A stretch of 14,485 nt of DNA from CAAGNP01 sp045603545 (lineage in GTDB: Bacteria > Bacteroidota > Bacteroidia > Bacteroidales > UBA932), in assembly GCA_045603545.1 (NCBI GenBank), contig JAZUMG010000029.1:1-14485 (forward strand), read 5' to 3'. A program made the translations under genes and the position numbers. Below the pieces are notes generated by a model. That model worked only from the letters and a program-made list of their open reading frames with translations, searched no databases and had not been told where the DNA came from. This document shows positions 6,835 through 14,164 of the stretch, piece after piece. Numbering within the stretch: position 1 is the first letter of the stretch; each line of letters starts with the position of its first letter.

Positions 6835-9648
6835 ATGAAAAAGTTATTTATCTCGCTACTTGCCCTCATTTTCAGTGCGAGCGTAGCGCTTGGTCAGATA
6901 GCTGACCCCAATGCCCCTCTTCAGAATGACCCTTCTGTAAGGTACGGCAAACTTGATAACGGACTCACCTACTATATCCAGCATAACGAAAAACCTGCCG
7001 ACCGCGCAGAATTCTATCTGGTGACCAATGTAGGTGCTATCCAGGAGAGCCCGGCCCAGGACGGTCTTGCCCACTTCCTCGAGCATATGGCCCTCAACGG
7101 CACAAAAAATCTTCCAGGGAAGATGATGCTTGAATACTTCCAGAGTGTAGGTGTGGAGTTCGGAAGGAACATCAACGCCGGCACAGGTGTAGAGTACACC
7201 ATGTATATGCTTAACAATATCCCTGTCACCCGTCAGGGTATCGTCGATACAGCGATGCTCATTATGCACGACTACTCAGGTTTCGTGACCAACGACCCTG
7301 CAGAGGTGGAGAAAGAGCGTGGTGTGATCGTGGAAGAGTGGAGAACCCGCCGCACTGCAGACTGGAGAATGCACGAAAAAGAGCTTCCATACCTTTATGG
7401 TGACTCTAAATATGGTTCTTGCACCCTTATCGGTAGCAAAGAGAACCTTGAAACATTTGATCCTATCGAGATCAAAAAATTCTACGAAACATGGTACAGA
7501 CCTGACCTTCAGGCTGTAATCGTAGTGGGAGACATCGATGTGGATGCTATCGAGGCTCAGCTCAAAACCCTTTTCGCAGATATCCCTGCACGCGAGAATC
7601 CAGAGCCTAAAGTGATGCACCAGATCCCCGACAACGATGCCCCTATCGTAGGTGTCATCACCGACCCTGAGGCGACCAATACCCAGATTCAGGTATATTT
7701 CAAAGAGGATATTGTCCCTATGGAGCTCAGATCATTCGGAGCTATCTATCTGACACAGATCCTTCAGAACCTCATCTCAGGTGTCATCAACGAGAGACTT
7801 GGTGATATCTCTCAGAAAGCAGACGCACCATTCCTATATGCATATATGCGCTATGGTCAGATGACACAGACCAAAGACGCCTTCCAGGGTGGACTTGCAT
7901 GCAAAGAGGGGGAAGGTGTGAGTGCATTCACCGCCCTTATGACCGAGCTTGAAAAGGTGAAACGCTTCGGCTTCACAGAGGGTGAATACGAAAGGGCCAA
8001 GACCAACCTTCTCCGCCAGCTGGAGATGGCTAAAGACAACGCCTCTACCCGTCAGAACGCAGAACTTGTAAATCCACTTATGATCAACTTCCTGTTCGGC
8101 TACCCATATATGGATCCTGCTTACGAATACGAAGTGGCTCAGGGATATCTCAATCTTCTCCCTCTGGCACAGGTAAACCAGATGCTGCCTCAGGAACTAA
8201 ACTTCTCAAAAAACGCTGTAGTAATCTACAAAGCACCTGAGAAAGAGGGTCTTGTTCACCCTACCGACGCACAGCTTGCCGAGGTTATCTCAGCAGTAGC
8301 AGCAGCCGAGATCGAAGCACCTGCACAGGAAGAGGTAATGGAACCGCTTGTAGATGCAGCATCACTCACAGGTTCACCTGTCAAGAAAGAGTATGCAGGT
8401 CAGTTCGGTTCTACTGTATGGGAACTTAAGAACGGTATCAAAGTGGTAGTCAAACCTACAGACTTCAACAAGGAAGAGGTGCTCTTCAACATCTCAAACT
8501 TCGGAGGCCGCTCACTTATCGCCACTGAAGACCTTCCTTCATTTGAGGACAATGTATTTATGCTTTACAACTCAAGTGCAGGTATCTCAAAATTCCCTCA
8601 GACTACACTTCAGAAGATGCTGACCGGCAAGGTGGTGAGTGTAAGTCCATTTATCGACTCATACACTCAAGGTGTGGATGGTATGTGCTCACCTAAGGAC
8701 TTCGAGACACTTCTTCAGATGGCATACCTGTACTATACTGCCCCACGCTTCGTGGAAGAGGAGTTTGCTGCAAGCATGAACCAGCTTAAAGCTGTAGTTC
8801 CAAACTTGGTTTCACAGCCTAACTTCAAACTTCAGACTGAACTTGTGAAGGTGATTTACGGTGACAACCCTCGCCGCTTCGTAATCAGCCCTGAGATGCT
8901 TGACAAAGTTAGTGTACCTACTATGGAGAGAGTTTACAAATCACTCTTCTCAAATGCAGCCGGATCTGTAGTGAGAATCGTAGGTAATGTGAACCTTGAA
9001 GAGATCAAACCTCTTGTAGAGAAATATATCGGCTCTATACCTACCGGCAAAAAAGCACCTAAGTGGGTAGACACCAAAGAGGAACTCGTAAAAGGTCATA
9101 TCCACCACCACTTCGACACTCAGATGACCACACCCAAATCTACAGTGGCACTCATCGCATCAGCAGATGTGAAAAACACCCTGGAGAATACTGTATTGGC
9201 ATCAGCTGTGAACTATATCCTCGACCTTATCTACACAGAGACCATCCGTGAAGAGGAGGGTGGTACATACGGCGTATCTTCATTCGGCAGCATTGCAGAG
9301 CTTCCAAAGAACCAGTATGTACTTCAAATAGCATTCGACACAGACCCTGAGAAGGCCCACAAACTTATCGAACTGGCTCACCAAGGTCTCAACTCTCTGG
9401 CAGAGAGCGGCCCTTCGGCAGACTTCCTTGCCAAAGCCAAAGAGAACTTCCTGAAGAACATCCCTGAAAACCATATCAACAACAGTTACTGGAAAGGTCA
9501 GCTTGGAGACTATTACAGATACGGAAAAGACTTCGACACCGAATATGAAAAAGTGGTCAAAGCCCTTACAGCAGAACAAGTTCAGGAATTTGTAAAAGGG
9601 GTGCTCTCACAAGAGAACTTCATCGAATTCATAATGAGACCTGAATAA
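6835..9648 (+). CDS. Secreted M16 family zinc metallopeptidase
   Basis: This is a 937-residue protein with a signal peptide (1-20, cleavage before Gln21). The N-terminal half has the inverted zinc motif HFLEH (His80, Glu83, His84) and the third ligand Glu161 in KERGVIVEE, at the 76-residue spacing expected of M16. The protein has the pitrilysin/insulysin-like arrangement of two homologous halves in one chain. The second half (from about 515, GSTVWELKNGIKVVVK) keeps the fold signature but lacks HxxEH, so it should be structural. The family clamps and cuts peptides in a closed chamber; Bacteroidales homologues are periplasmic. It starts 5 bases after the P1 peptidase stop and is followed 6 bases later by the PHP gene, so all three are probably one transcript. 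Leu codons are strongly biased to CTT and CTC, which may mean high expression. Confidence 0.93.
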   Translation: MKKLFISLLALIFSASVALGQIADPNAPLQNDPSVRYGKLDNGLTYYIQHNEKPADRAEFYLVTNVGAIQESPAQDGLAHFLEHMALNGTKNLPGKMMLEYFQSVGVEFGRNINAGTGVEYTMYMLNNIPVTRQGIVDTAMLIMHDYSGFVTNDPAEVEKERGVIVEEWRTRRTADWRMHEKELPYLYGDSKYGSCTLIGSKENLETFDPIEIKKFYETWYRPDLQAVIVVGDIDVDAIEAQLKTLFADIPARENPEPKVMHQIPDNDAPIVGVITDPEATNTQIQVYFKEDIVPMELRSFGAIYLTQILQNLISGVINERLGDISQKADAPFLYAYMRYGQMTQTKDAFQGGLACKEGEGVSAFTALMTELEKVKRFGFTEGEYERAKTNLLRQLEMAKDNASTRQNAELVNPLMINFLFGYPYMDPAYEYEVAQGYLNLLPLAQVNQMLPQELNFSKNAVVIYKAPEKEGLVHPTDAQLAEVISAVAAAEIEAPAQEEVMEPLVDAASLTGSPVKKEYAGQFGSTVWELKNGIKVVVKPTDFNKEEVLFNISNFGGRSLIATEDLPSFEDNVFMLYNSSAGISKFPQTTLQKMLTGKVVSVSPFIDSYTQGVDGMCSPKDFETLLQMAYLYYTAPRFVEEEFAASMNQLKAVVPNLVSQPNFKLQTELVKVIYGDNPRRFVISPEMLDKVSVPTMERVYKSLFSNAAGSVVRIVGNVNLEEIKPLVEKYIGSIPTGKKAPKWVDTKEELVKGHIHHHFDTQMTTPKSTVALIASADVKNTLENTVLASAVNYILDLIYTETIREEEGGTYGVSSFGSIAELPKNQYVLQIAFDTDPEKAHKLIELAHQGLNSLAESGPSADFLAKAKENFLKNIPENHINNSYWKGQLGDYYRYGKDFDTEYEKVVKALTAEQVQEFVKGVLSQENFIEFIMRPE

Positions 9649-9654
9649 TAAAGG

Positions 9655-10857
9655 GTGAGCAAAACGACAAAAATAATGGCACGTGTGGTGATGGCCCTCC
9701 TGGGGGTCATCATCATCGTGCTTTGTTTTTTCAGTCTATCCCCCATATATGAGTGGGATGATCCAAAACCATTTGAAGGCCACAGGATCTATAACCCATA
9801 CTCAGGGTCAGATTCCACTACAGTATGGAAACGTGCGACATTCCATACCCACACCAAGGTGGACAAGGGGATCAATGAGTGCCCATATTATCCGGACGTG
9901 GTGTACGATGAATACAAGGCCCTCGGCTACGACATAGTCGCCTTCACAAACCACAATGCACTCACCCGGCACCCATACGACGACCGGCTCGACCTGCACG
10001 GCTATGAACACGGATATAACCTGTTCAAACTGCACAACAATATATTCGGCACAGACAAAGTCCAGAAATATGACATACTCATCCCCCTGTTTGATTCGCA
10101 CAAACAGTTCAAGATGAATCTTGCCGGAAAGGATGGGGAGATCACAGTTCTCAACCACCCCGACAGGACACTCGGAATCACCACCAGAACGATGGAGCGC
10201 CTCTCCGGCTACCAGCTTATCGAGGGGGACTCCGGCTTCGGGGAGAGAGACTCAGGCGAAGGGACACATTTGAAAAGGTGGGATGAAGCCCTCTCCGCCG
10301 GGCACTATTCGCACAATATCCTCTCGGATGACAACCACAATCCGAAAAATCCGGCACGCATTGCACGACGCAGCACCTGGATCAACACACCCTCTGCCCT
10401 ATACGATGATGTAAAAGAGGCTTTACTCTCAGGCAACTTCTACTCTATGAGGACACCTCCCGGGATCCCAACCGATTCACTCCCCCGCGTGGCAGAGATT
10501 GCTCTGAGAGGGGACACCATAATCCTGGCACTCACCTCCCCTGCCGAGAGTATTGAAATTATATCACAAAATGGAGAGGTAAAGGGAAAAGTGTCCGATA
10601 GCTCCAGAGCGCAATATATAATGCAACCTGAAGAGCCATATATCCGTCTCACAGCTCGCTATCCCAATGGCACCGTCATCTATACAAATGCCTTTGCCAG
10701 ATATTCTCAAGGGGACAGCCCTTACAACGGAACAACACCTGATGTCAACTGGCCTCTGACCATCCTTTACAACCTGTTGCTCCTGTCTATAGTTATACTG
10801 CTATCGCTCCGCGTCAAAAAATCGCTAAAATTCGTCGCGGGAAGCAAGAAAAAGTGA
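9655..10857 (+). CDS. Membrane-anchored PHP-domain metal hydrolase
   Basis: This 400-residue protein has an N-terminal membrane anchor (about 11-28), a large outside or periplasmic domain, and a C-terminal hydrophobic segment (about 367-388) followed by a lysine-rich tail. The PHP metal-binding pattern is nearly complete: HTH (64-66), FTNHN with His100, Glu118 and His127 in the GYEHGYNLFKLHN stretch, NHPD (His168), and DDNH (Asp225, Asp226, His228). PHP domains hydrolyse phosphoesters such as polyphosphate, histidinol phosphate or nucleic-acid ends; the substrate here is unknown. The start is taken as GTG 9655, 6 bases after the M16 stop. ATG 9676 (residue 8) is nearly as good and keeps the anchor. 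It is the last gene of the peptidase operon. The 3' end falls within a short duplicated stretch. Confidence 0.8.
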   Translation: MSKTTKIMARVVMALLGVIIIVLCFFSLSPIYEWDDPKPFEGHRIYNPYSGSDSTTVWKRATFHTHTKVDKGINECPYYPDVVYDEYKALGYDIVAFTNHNALTRHPYDDRLDLHGYEHGYNLFKLHNNIFGTDKVQKYDILIPLFDSHKQFKMNLAGKDGEITVLNHPDRTLGITTRTMERLSGYQLIEGDSGFGERDSGEGTHLKRWDEALSAGHYSHNILSDDNHNPKNPARIARRSTWINTPSALYDDVKEALLSGNFYSMRTPPGIPTDSLPRVAEIALRGDTIILALTSPAESIEIISQNGEVKGKVSDSSRAQYIMQPEEPYIRLTARYPNGTVIYTNAFARYSQGDSPYNGTTPDVNWPLTILYNLLLLSIVILLSLRVKKSLKFVAGSKKK

Positions 10858-10896
10858 TGCCGCGTCAAAAAAACGGGGAAAGTTGTCGCAGGAAGA
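10809..10896. repeat. Imperfect tandem duplication at the end of the PHP gene
   Basis: Two units of about 37 bases start at 10809 and 10860, 51 bases apart. Both begin CCGCGTCAAAAAA, then diverge moderately and rejoin at GTCGC.GGAAG. The first copy encodes the last residues of the PHP protein, and the second is in the convergent spacer. It resembles an old local duplication. I found no third copy and no clear terminator hairpin. Confidence 0.5.
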
Positions 10897-10908
10897 GAGG
10901 ATAACCCC

Positions 10909-11889
10909 TTACATAAAGAAAACAGAGCCCTTTGGACGGGATACAGGTGATATCTGAGGGGTATGGACCACATTGCGGCGCATCTTTCGGAAATCGCCAT
11001 GCGCACGGAGCACAGACTTGAAATAATCCACCTTTCCCATTAGGAGATAGGCCATTGCAGCTGCACCATCTATACACATACGGACAAAGATTATCCTATT
11101 GCGGGAAACATCAGGAAGATTCTTCTCCATCATAAGGAGGTTGTTCCTGAAGTTAAGGTAGAGTTTGCGCGGTGAGTTATTGGGGAGTGTACCACCTCCT
11201 ACGTGATATATCCTGGCCGATGGGACTACCCACACCTGTTCGCCAGCCAGCTGAGCCCTCCAGCAGAGGTCAATCTCCTCCATATGGGCAAAAAATGACT
11301 CATCCAATCCACCAAGACGGTGCCACAATTCCGACCTTATCATAAAGGATGTACCCGAGGCCCAGAAAACCTGGGCAGGGGTATCGTATTGGCCCATGTC
11401 CTTTTCAATTCGGGACATCACCCTGCCACGGCAATATGGGAAATAGAATCGGTCGACCATCCCGCCGCAAGCTCCTGCGTGCTCAAAATAGTCCTGACGG
11501 TGATATGAAAGGACTTTAGGGGAGCAGATTCCTGCTTCAGGGTGTCTGTCCATAAAACCGGTAAGCTCTGCAAGCCATCCCTGAGTCACCTCCACATCCG
11601 AATTCAGGAGCAGATAGTAGTCAAAACTTCCGTAGGTCTGCGGATCAGCTGCAATAGTCTGGAAAGCCCGGTTATATCCACCTGTAAAGCCGTAGTTCCT
11701 GTCAAAAGGGATCCTCTTTATAGTGGGGTAACTCTCCTCGAGAAATCCGAGGGAGGTATCTGTCGAACCGTTGTCTGCAACTATGATGCACCCCAGATCT
11801 GCAGGGGTATATTCGACCAATGTGGGCAGGAACTTTTCCAACAGATCCTGACCATTCCAGTTCAATATGACTACAGCTGTTCTTGACAT
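10909..11889 (-). CDS. Family 2 glycosyltransferase (GT-A fold)
   Basis: This 326-residue enzyme has all the hallmarks of the inverting GT2 family. It has the N-terminal VVILNWNG strand (6-13), the nucleotide-sugar-binding VADNGSTD (37-44), RNYGFTGGYNRA (64-75), the metal-binding LNSDVE (95-100, NSD in place of DxD), and the acceptor/catalytic block GLDESFFAHMEEIDLCWR (194-211) with a likely base in the Glu-Glu-x-Asp group. His229 sits in the usual IYHVGGG. Relatives are often rhamnosyl or galactosyl transferases that build surface polysaccharide, but donor and acceptor cannot be read here. A C-terminal hydrophobic stretch (about 270-290) may touch the membrane. The start is the ATG at 11889, because a -7 box (TATCTTTG) ends 6 bases before it. 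The in-frame ATG at 11898 lies inside that box. It diverges from rhaD and converges on the PHP gene. Confidence 0.9.
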   Translation of the reverse strand: MSRTAVVILNWNGQDLLEKFLPTLVEYTPADLGCIIVADNGSTDTSLGFLEESYPTIKRIPFDRNYGFTGGYNRAFQTIAADPQTYGSFDYYLLLNSDVEVTQGWLAELTGFMDRHPEAGICSPKVLSYHRQDYFEHAGACGGMVDRFYFPYCRGRVMSRIEKDMGQYDTPAQVFWASGTSFMIRSELWHRLGGLDESFFAHMEEIDLCWRAQLAGEQVWVVPSARIYHVGGGTLPNNSPRKLYLNFRNNLLMMEKNLPDVSRNRIIFVRMCIDGAAAMAYLLMGKVDYFKSVLRAHGDFRKMRRNVVHTPQISPVSRPKGSVFFM

Positions 11890-11895
11890 AATGCA

Positions 11896-11903
11896 CAAAG
11901 ATA
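11896..11903 (-). promoter_or_regulatory. -7 promoter box for the glycosyltransferase
   Basis: TATCTTTG on the minus strand matches TAnnTTTG and ends 6 bases before the ATG at 11889. No consensus -33 element lies at 19 bases. It is paired with an identical box on the other strand at 11916-11923. Confidence 0.5.
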
Positions 11904-11915
11904 GATTAAAAAATG

Positions 11916-11923
11916 TATCTTTG
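11916..11923 (+). promoter_or_regulatory. -7 promoter box for rhaD
   Basis: TATCTTTG on the plus strand ends 4 bases before the ATG at 11928 and lies downstream of the other in-frame ATG (11913). It therefore decides the rhaD start in favour of 11928 if this promoter is used. Confidence 0.5.
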
Positions 11924-11927
11924 GGTT

Positions 11928-12650
11928 ATGTTTCGAGAATTAGATAAAATATCGGAGGTGGCCCGCTACCTTTGGGAAAAAGGGTGGGCCGAATACAATG
12001 GCGGCAATATATCTGTAAACCTCACAGAGCAGCTGAAGGAGACATTCAAGGACAAAGGGGCAATATCAGAGAGGATAGAGATTGCTTCAGAATTAAAAAT
12101 GTTGGCTGGTGAACTCTTCTACGTCACGGGTACCGGCAAAAGGATGAGGGATGTGGCCAGATCTCCCTGGGAGAATGGGGCCCTTATCCGCATTTGCGAT
12201 GACGGAAAGGGATACGAATTGATATACAGGGAAAATATCCCACCGACATCAGAACTCATCTCTCACCTGTATATGCACCACTGTCTCCGACAGATGGGGC
12301 GGGACACTAAGGTGGTCCTCCATACTCACCCCACAGAACTCATCGCACTCACACATATAGAGAGATGGCTTGACAGCGAAGCCCTGACACAAATGCTGTG
12401 GAGTATGATTCCCGAGTGCAGAATGGTGGTAACCAAAGGTGTGGGGGTGGTGCCATACATTTCACCAGGGACAGTGGAACTGGCTGAAGCTACAATAGGA
12501 CAACTCCAGAAGCACGATGTGATAATATGGGAGAAACACGGTGTCCTCGCAGTGGGAGACGACATAACCACCTGCTTCGACACCATAGACACCCTCAACA
12601 AATCTGCACAGATATACATACAGGCCAAAGCGGCAGGTATGAAAGACTAA
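11928..12650 (+). CDS. rhaD: Rhamnulose-1-phosphate aldolase (class II, zinc)
   Basis: This 240-residue class II aldolase should cleave L-rhamnulose 1-phosphate to dihydroxyacetone phosphate and L-lactaldehyde. The N-terminal GWAEYNGGNIS carries the phosphate-binding NGGN (24-27). Numbered from this start, Glu109 in PPTSE fits the catalytic Glu, His132 and His134 in LHTHPTE and His204 in WEKHG fit the zinc ligands, with the spacing known for E. coli RhaD (Glu117, His141, His143, His212). Long stretches (LIALT, ECR/ECL, GVG..P...PGT, KSAQ) also resemble RhaD rather than fuculose or ribulose-phosphate aldolases. The C-terminus stops at AAGMKD, where E. coli RhaD continues for roughly 25-30 residues, so the tail is short. 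No other rhamnose gene is in the window. An upstream ATG at 11913 would add 5 residues. A group II intron begins 1-2 bases after the stop, on the opposite strand. Confidence 0.82.
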   Translation: MFRELDKISEVARYLWEKGWAEYNGGNISVNLTEQLKETFKDKGAISERIEIASELKMLAGELFYVTGTGKRMRDVARSPWENGALIRICDDGKGYELIYRENIPPTSELISHLYMHHCLRQMGRDTKVVLHTHPTELIALTHIERWLDSEALTQMLWSMIPECRMVVTKGVGVVPYISPGTVELAEATIGQLQKHDVIIWEKHGVLAVGDDITTCFDTIDTLNKSAQIYIQAKAAGMKD

Positions 12651-12651
12651 A

Positions 12652-12716
12652 ATCGGGTAGGAGATAAACGAAAGTAATGGAGTTTATCTCCTACTTTTCG
12701 TTTATCGACCTCCCAC
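12652..12716 (-). ncRNA. Group II intron domain VI with branch point
   Basis: On the minus strand GGGAGG pairs with CCT-A-CCC, leaving an unpaired A (complement of T12658) seven bases from the intron end, the normal place of the branch-point adenosine. The stem extends through GATAAACGAAAAGTA (12706-12692) with TACTTTCGTTTATC (12676-12663) and is capped by a GGAG/CTCC hairpin. A competing 13-bp hairpin is described separately. Confidence 0.7.
12657..12694 (+). terminator. 13-bp perfect palindrome, possible rhaD terminator
   Basis: GTAGGAGATAAAC (12657-12669) and GTTTATCTCCTAC (12682-12694) are perfect inverted repeats around 12 bases. On the plus strand the hairpin starts 7 bases after the rhaD stop and is followed by TTTTCGTTT, so it could stop rhaD transcription before it reads antisense into the intron. 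It lies entirely inside intron domain VI. The T-tract is short, so termination is uncertain. Confidence 0.45.
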
Positions 12717-12748
12717 ACCACCGTACGTGCGGGTCCGCATACGGCGGT
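12717..12748 (-). ncRNA. Group II intron domain V, catalytic hairpin
   Basis: This 32-base hairpin has ACCGCCGTA pairing with TACGGTGGT, an asymmetric bulge (T opposite ACG) and a GCG/CGC upper stem with a GACC loop. The catalytic triad position reads CGC, directly before CGTAT, rather than the commoner AGC. This is the metal-binding active site of the ribozyme. It looks intact, so splicing may remain possible if a maturase is supplied in trans. Confidence 0.8.
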
Positions 12749-12751
12749 TCC

Positions 12752-13174
12752 TTACATCCGATGATACTTTTCGTAGTATCCCATCAATGACGGATAGCCT
12801 GCTCGCGCGAGGTTTCTATTGCTCGCTGCGACTTGCATTATTCCACTATTCGCCACTGCCCAATATCCCTTGCTCGCATTACCCCATTGATAAGCCCTCC
12901 ATTGCGGGATTCCGCATTTGATGAGGTTGCGCACACGTGTTCGCGGGAGTTTCCAACATTTCCATATGCACATACGGATACGCCTGCGAAGCCACTCATC
13001 TATGGCACGCAGGTTTTCTCTTGCATCTGCATATTTGAAGTAGCTGACCCATCCTCGTATTGCGTTGTGCAGTACCTCCTTGCGTCGTTCATAGCCCATA
13101 CCGTTACTCCTCATCGTGAGCAGTTTCAGTTTGGCTTTGAACTTGGCAAGTGATTTCGCATGGATACGAAGCCT
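12752..13174 (-). pseudogene. Maturase X (GIIM) domain, severed from its RT domain
   Basis: This is the continuation, in the same frame, of the reverse transcriptase after the TGA at 13175-13177. The first 20 codons read RLRIHAKSLAKFKAKLKLLT, followed from ATG 13114 by 120 residues with the group II maturase features GMGYERRKEVLHNAIRGWV.YFKYAD and IDEWLRRRIRMCIWKCWK, ending GYYEKYHRM. These belong to the thumb/X domain that binds intron RNA and helps splicing. There is no DNA-binding or HNH endonuclease domain after it. The stop codon (TAA, 12754-12752) lies 3 bases before domain V. Unless read through or started separately at 13114, this domain is not joined to the RT. I call it broken rather than a separate gene. 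Confidence 0.75.
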
Positions 13175-14164
13175 TCAAACACCGCCACGAGCCGCATAGA
13201 AAGAGTGTCCGAGGAACTTGATGTCCCTCACACTGCATGCAACGGTCTTTTCGCGATTGACTTTTAGGTGGAGTTTCTTCTCTATGAAGTTCGTGATGCT
13301 CTCCTTGACGCGCTCTGCTGCTCTTGGAGTCTTGCAGAAGATTACACAATCATCAGCATAACGCACAAACGGATGTCCGCGTTTCTCCAACTCCTTGTCA
13401 AGTTCATTGAGAACGATATTGCTAAGAAGCGGACTGAGCGGACCGCCTTGGGGCGTACCGACATTGTTTTCCTGCACGATACCATTGACCATAACTCCTG
13501 CTTTAAGATACTTATGTATCAATGATATTACTCTACCGTCTTTGATTGTAAAGGATAGTAAGCGCAATAGGAAGCTATGGTTCACGGTATCAAAGAACTT
13601 CTCCATGTCAAGGTCAACACAATATGTATATCCTTGATTGACGAGTTCCTTAGAGCGAAGTAACGCATCGTGTGCGGAGCGATTAGGACGGAAGCCATAA
13701 CTGCTTGCACTGAACTTCGGTTCATAGATTGAAGACAATACCTGCGATAGGGATTGTTGGATTACTCGGTCAACCAAGGTCGGTATACCGAGCTGACGTT
13801 TCTTGCCATTGTCCTTAGGTATCTCTACTCTGCGGACGGGGTTTGGCTTGTAACGTCCATTTAGGATTGATGCCGTCAGTTCTTCTCCGTGGCTTTTGAG
13901 ATATGGGAGAAGTTCATCCAATCCCATATCATCGACACCGCCACTGCCCTTGTTGGACATGACTCGCTTATATGCCGCGTTCATGTTTCCACGGGACATT
14001 ATCGTTTCCAACAGCATCTCACTACTCAAGTTCACTTCCACAAGTGAGTCTTGCGATATGCCTATCACGGTCTGCACTCCTGCGTACTCTTCGGATTCCG
14101 TCCTATCAGTCTGCAGGCAGCCTTGCGTTTTCTGCATTTCTTCCGTCATAGGGTTTTCAGTCAC
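13175..14164 (-). CDS. ltrA: Group II intron reverse transcriptase, cut short by in-frame TGA
   Basis: This 329-residue fragment covers the fingers and palm of a group II intron RT. It shows RT0-like MLLETIMSRGNMNAAYKRV (50-68), SGGVDDM (74-80), RT2 PV.RVEIPKDNGKKRQLGIPT (109-129), RT3 YGFRPNRSAHDAL and DLDMEKFFDTVNH (184-196), RT4 GTPQGGPLSPLLSNI (236-250), the catalytic YADD (269-272) and RT7 DIKFLGHSFYAARGGV at its end. It is intact up to residue 329, where TGA (13177-13175) interrupts the frame before the thumb/X domain. The joined protein would be about 470 residues, normal for an RT-X maturase. The start is GTG 14164; ATG 14149 is the alternative. As it stands the product lacks the RNA-binding domain and is unlikely to support splicing or mobility alone. 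Confidence 0.85.
   Translation of the reverse strand: MTENPMTEEMQKTQGCLQTDRTESEEYAGVQTVIGISQDSLVEVNLSSEMLLETIMSRGNMNAAYKRVMSNKGSGGVDDMGLDELLPYLKSHGEELTASILNGRYKPNPVRRVEIPKDNGKKRQLGIPTLVDRVIQQSLSQVLSSIYEPKFSASSYGFRPNRSAHDALLRSKELVNQGYTYCVDLDMEKFFDTVNHSFLLRLLSFTIKDGRVISLIHKYLKAGVMVNGIVQENNVGTPQGGPLSPLLSNIVLNELDKELEKRGHPFVRYADDCVIFCKTPRAAERVKESITNFIEKKLHLKVNREKTVACSVRDIKFLGHSFYAARGGV

Noticed and set aside
10858..10908. Bidirectional terminator between the convergent PHP and glycosyltransferase genes
   Set aside because: Only a weak GGGG/CCCC pairing is present and there is no T-run, so I do not call it.
13175..13177. TGA read as selenocysteine or recoded
   Set aside because: No selenocysteine-type hairpin or redox context was apparent, maturases are not selenoproteins, and TGA acts as a normal stop for other genes here.
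13104..13349. 81-codon minus-strand frame crossing the TGA in the maturase
   Set aside because: A frameshift joining the two maturase parts through this frame is not needed: the RT and X parts are in the same frame, separated only by one stop codon.
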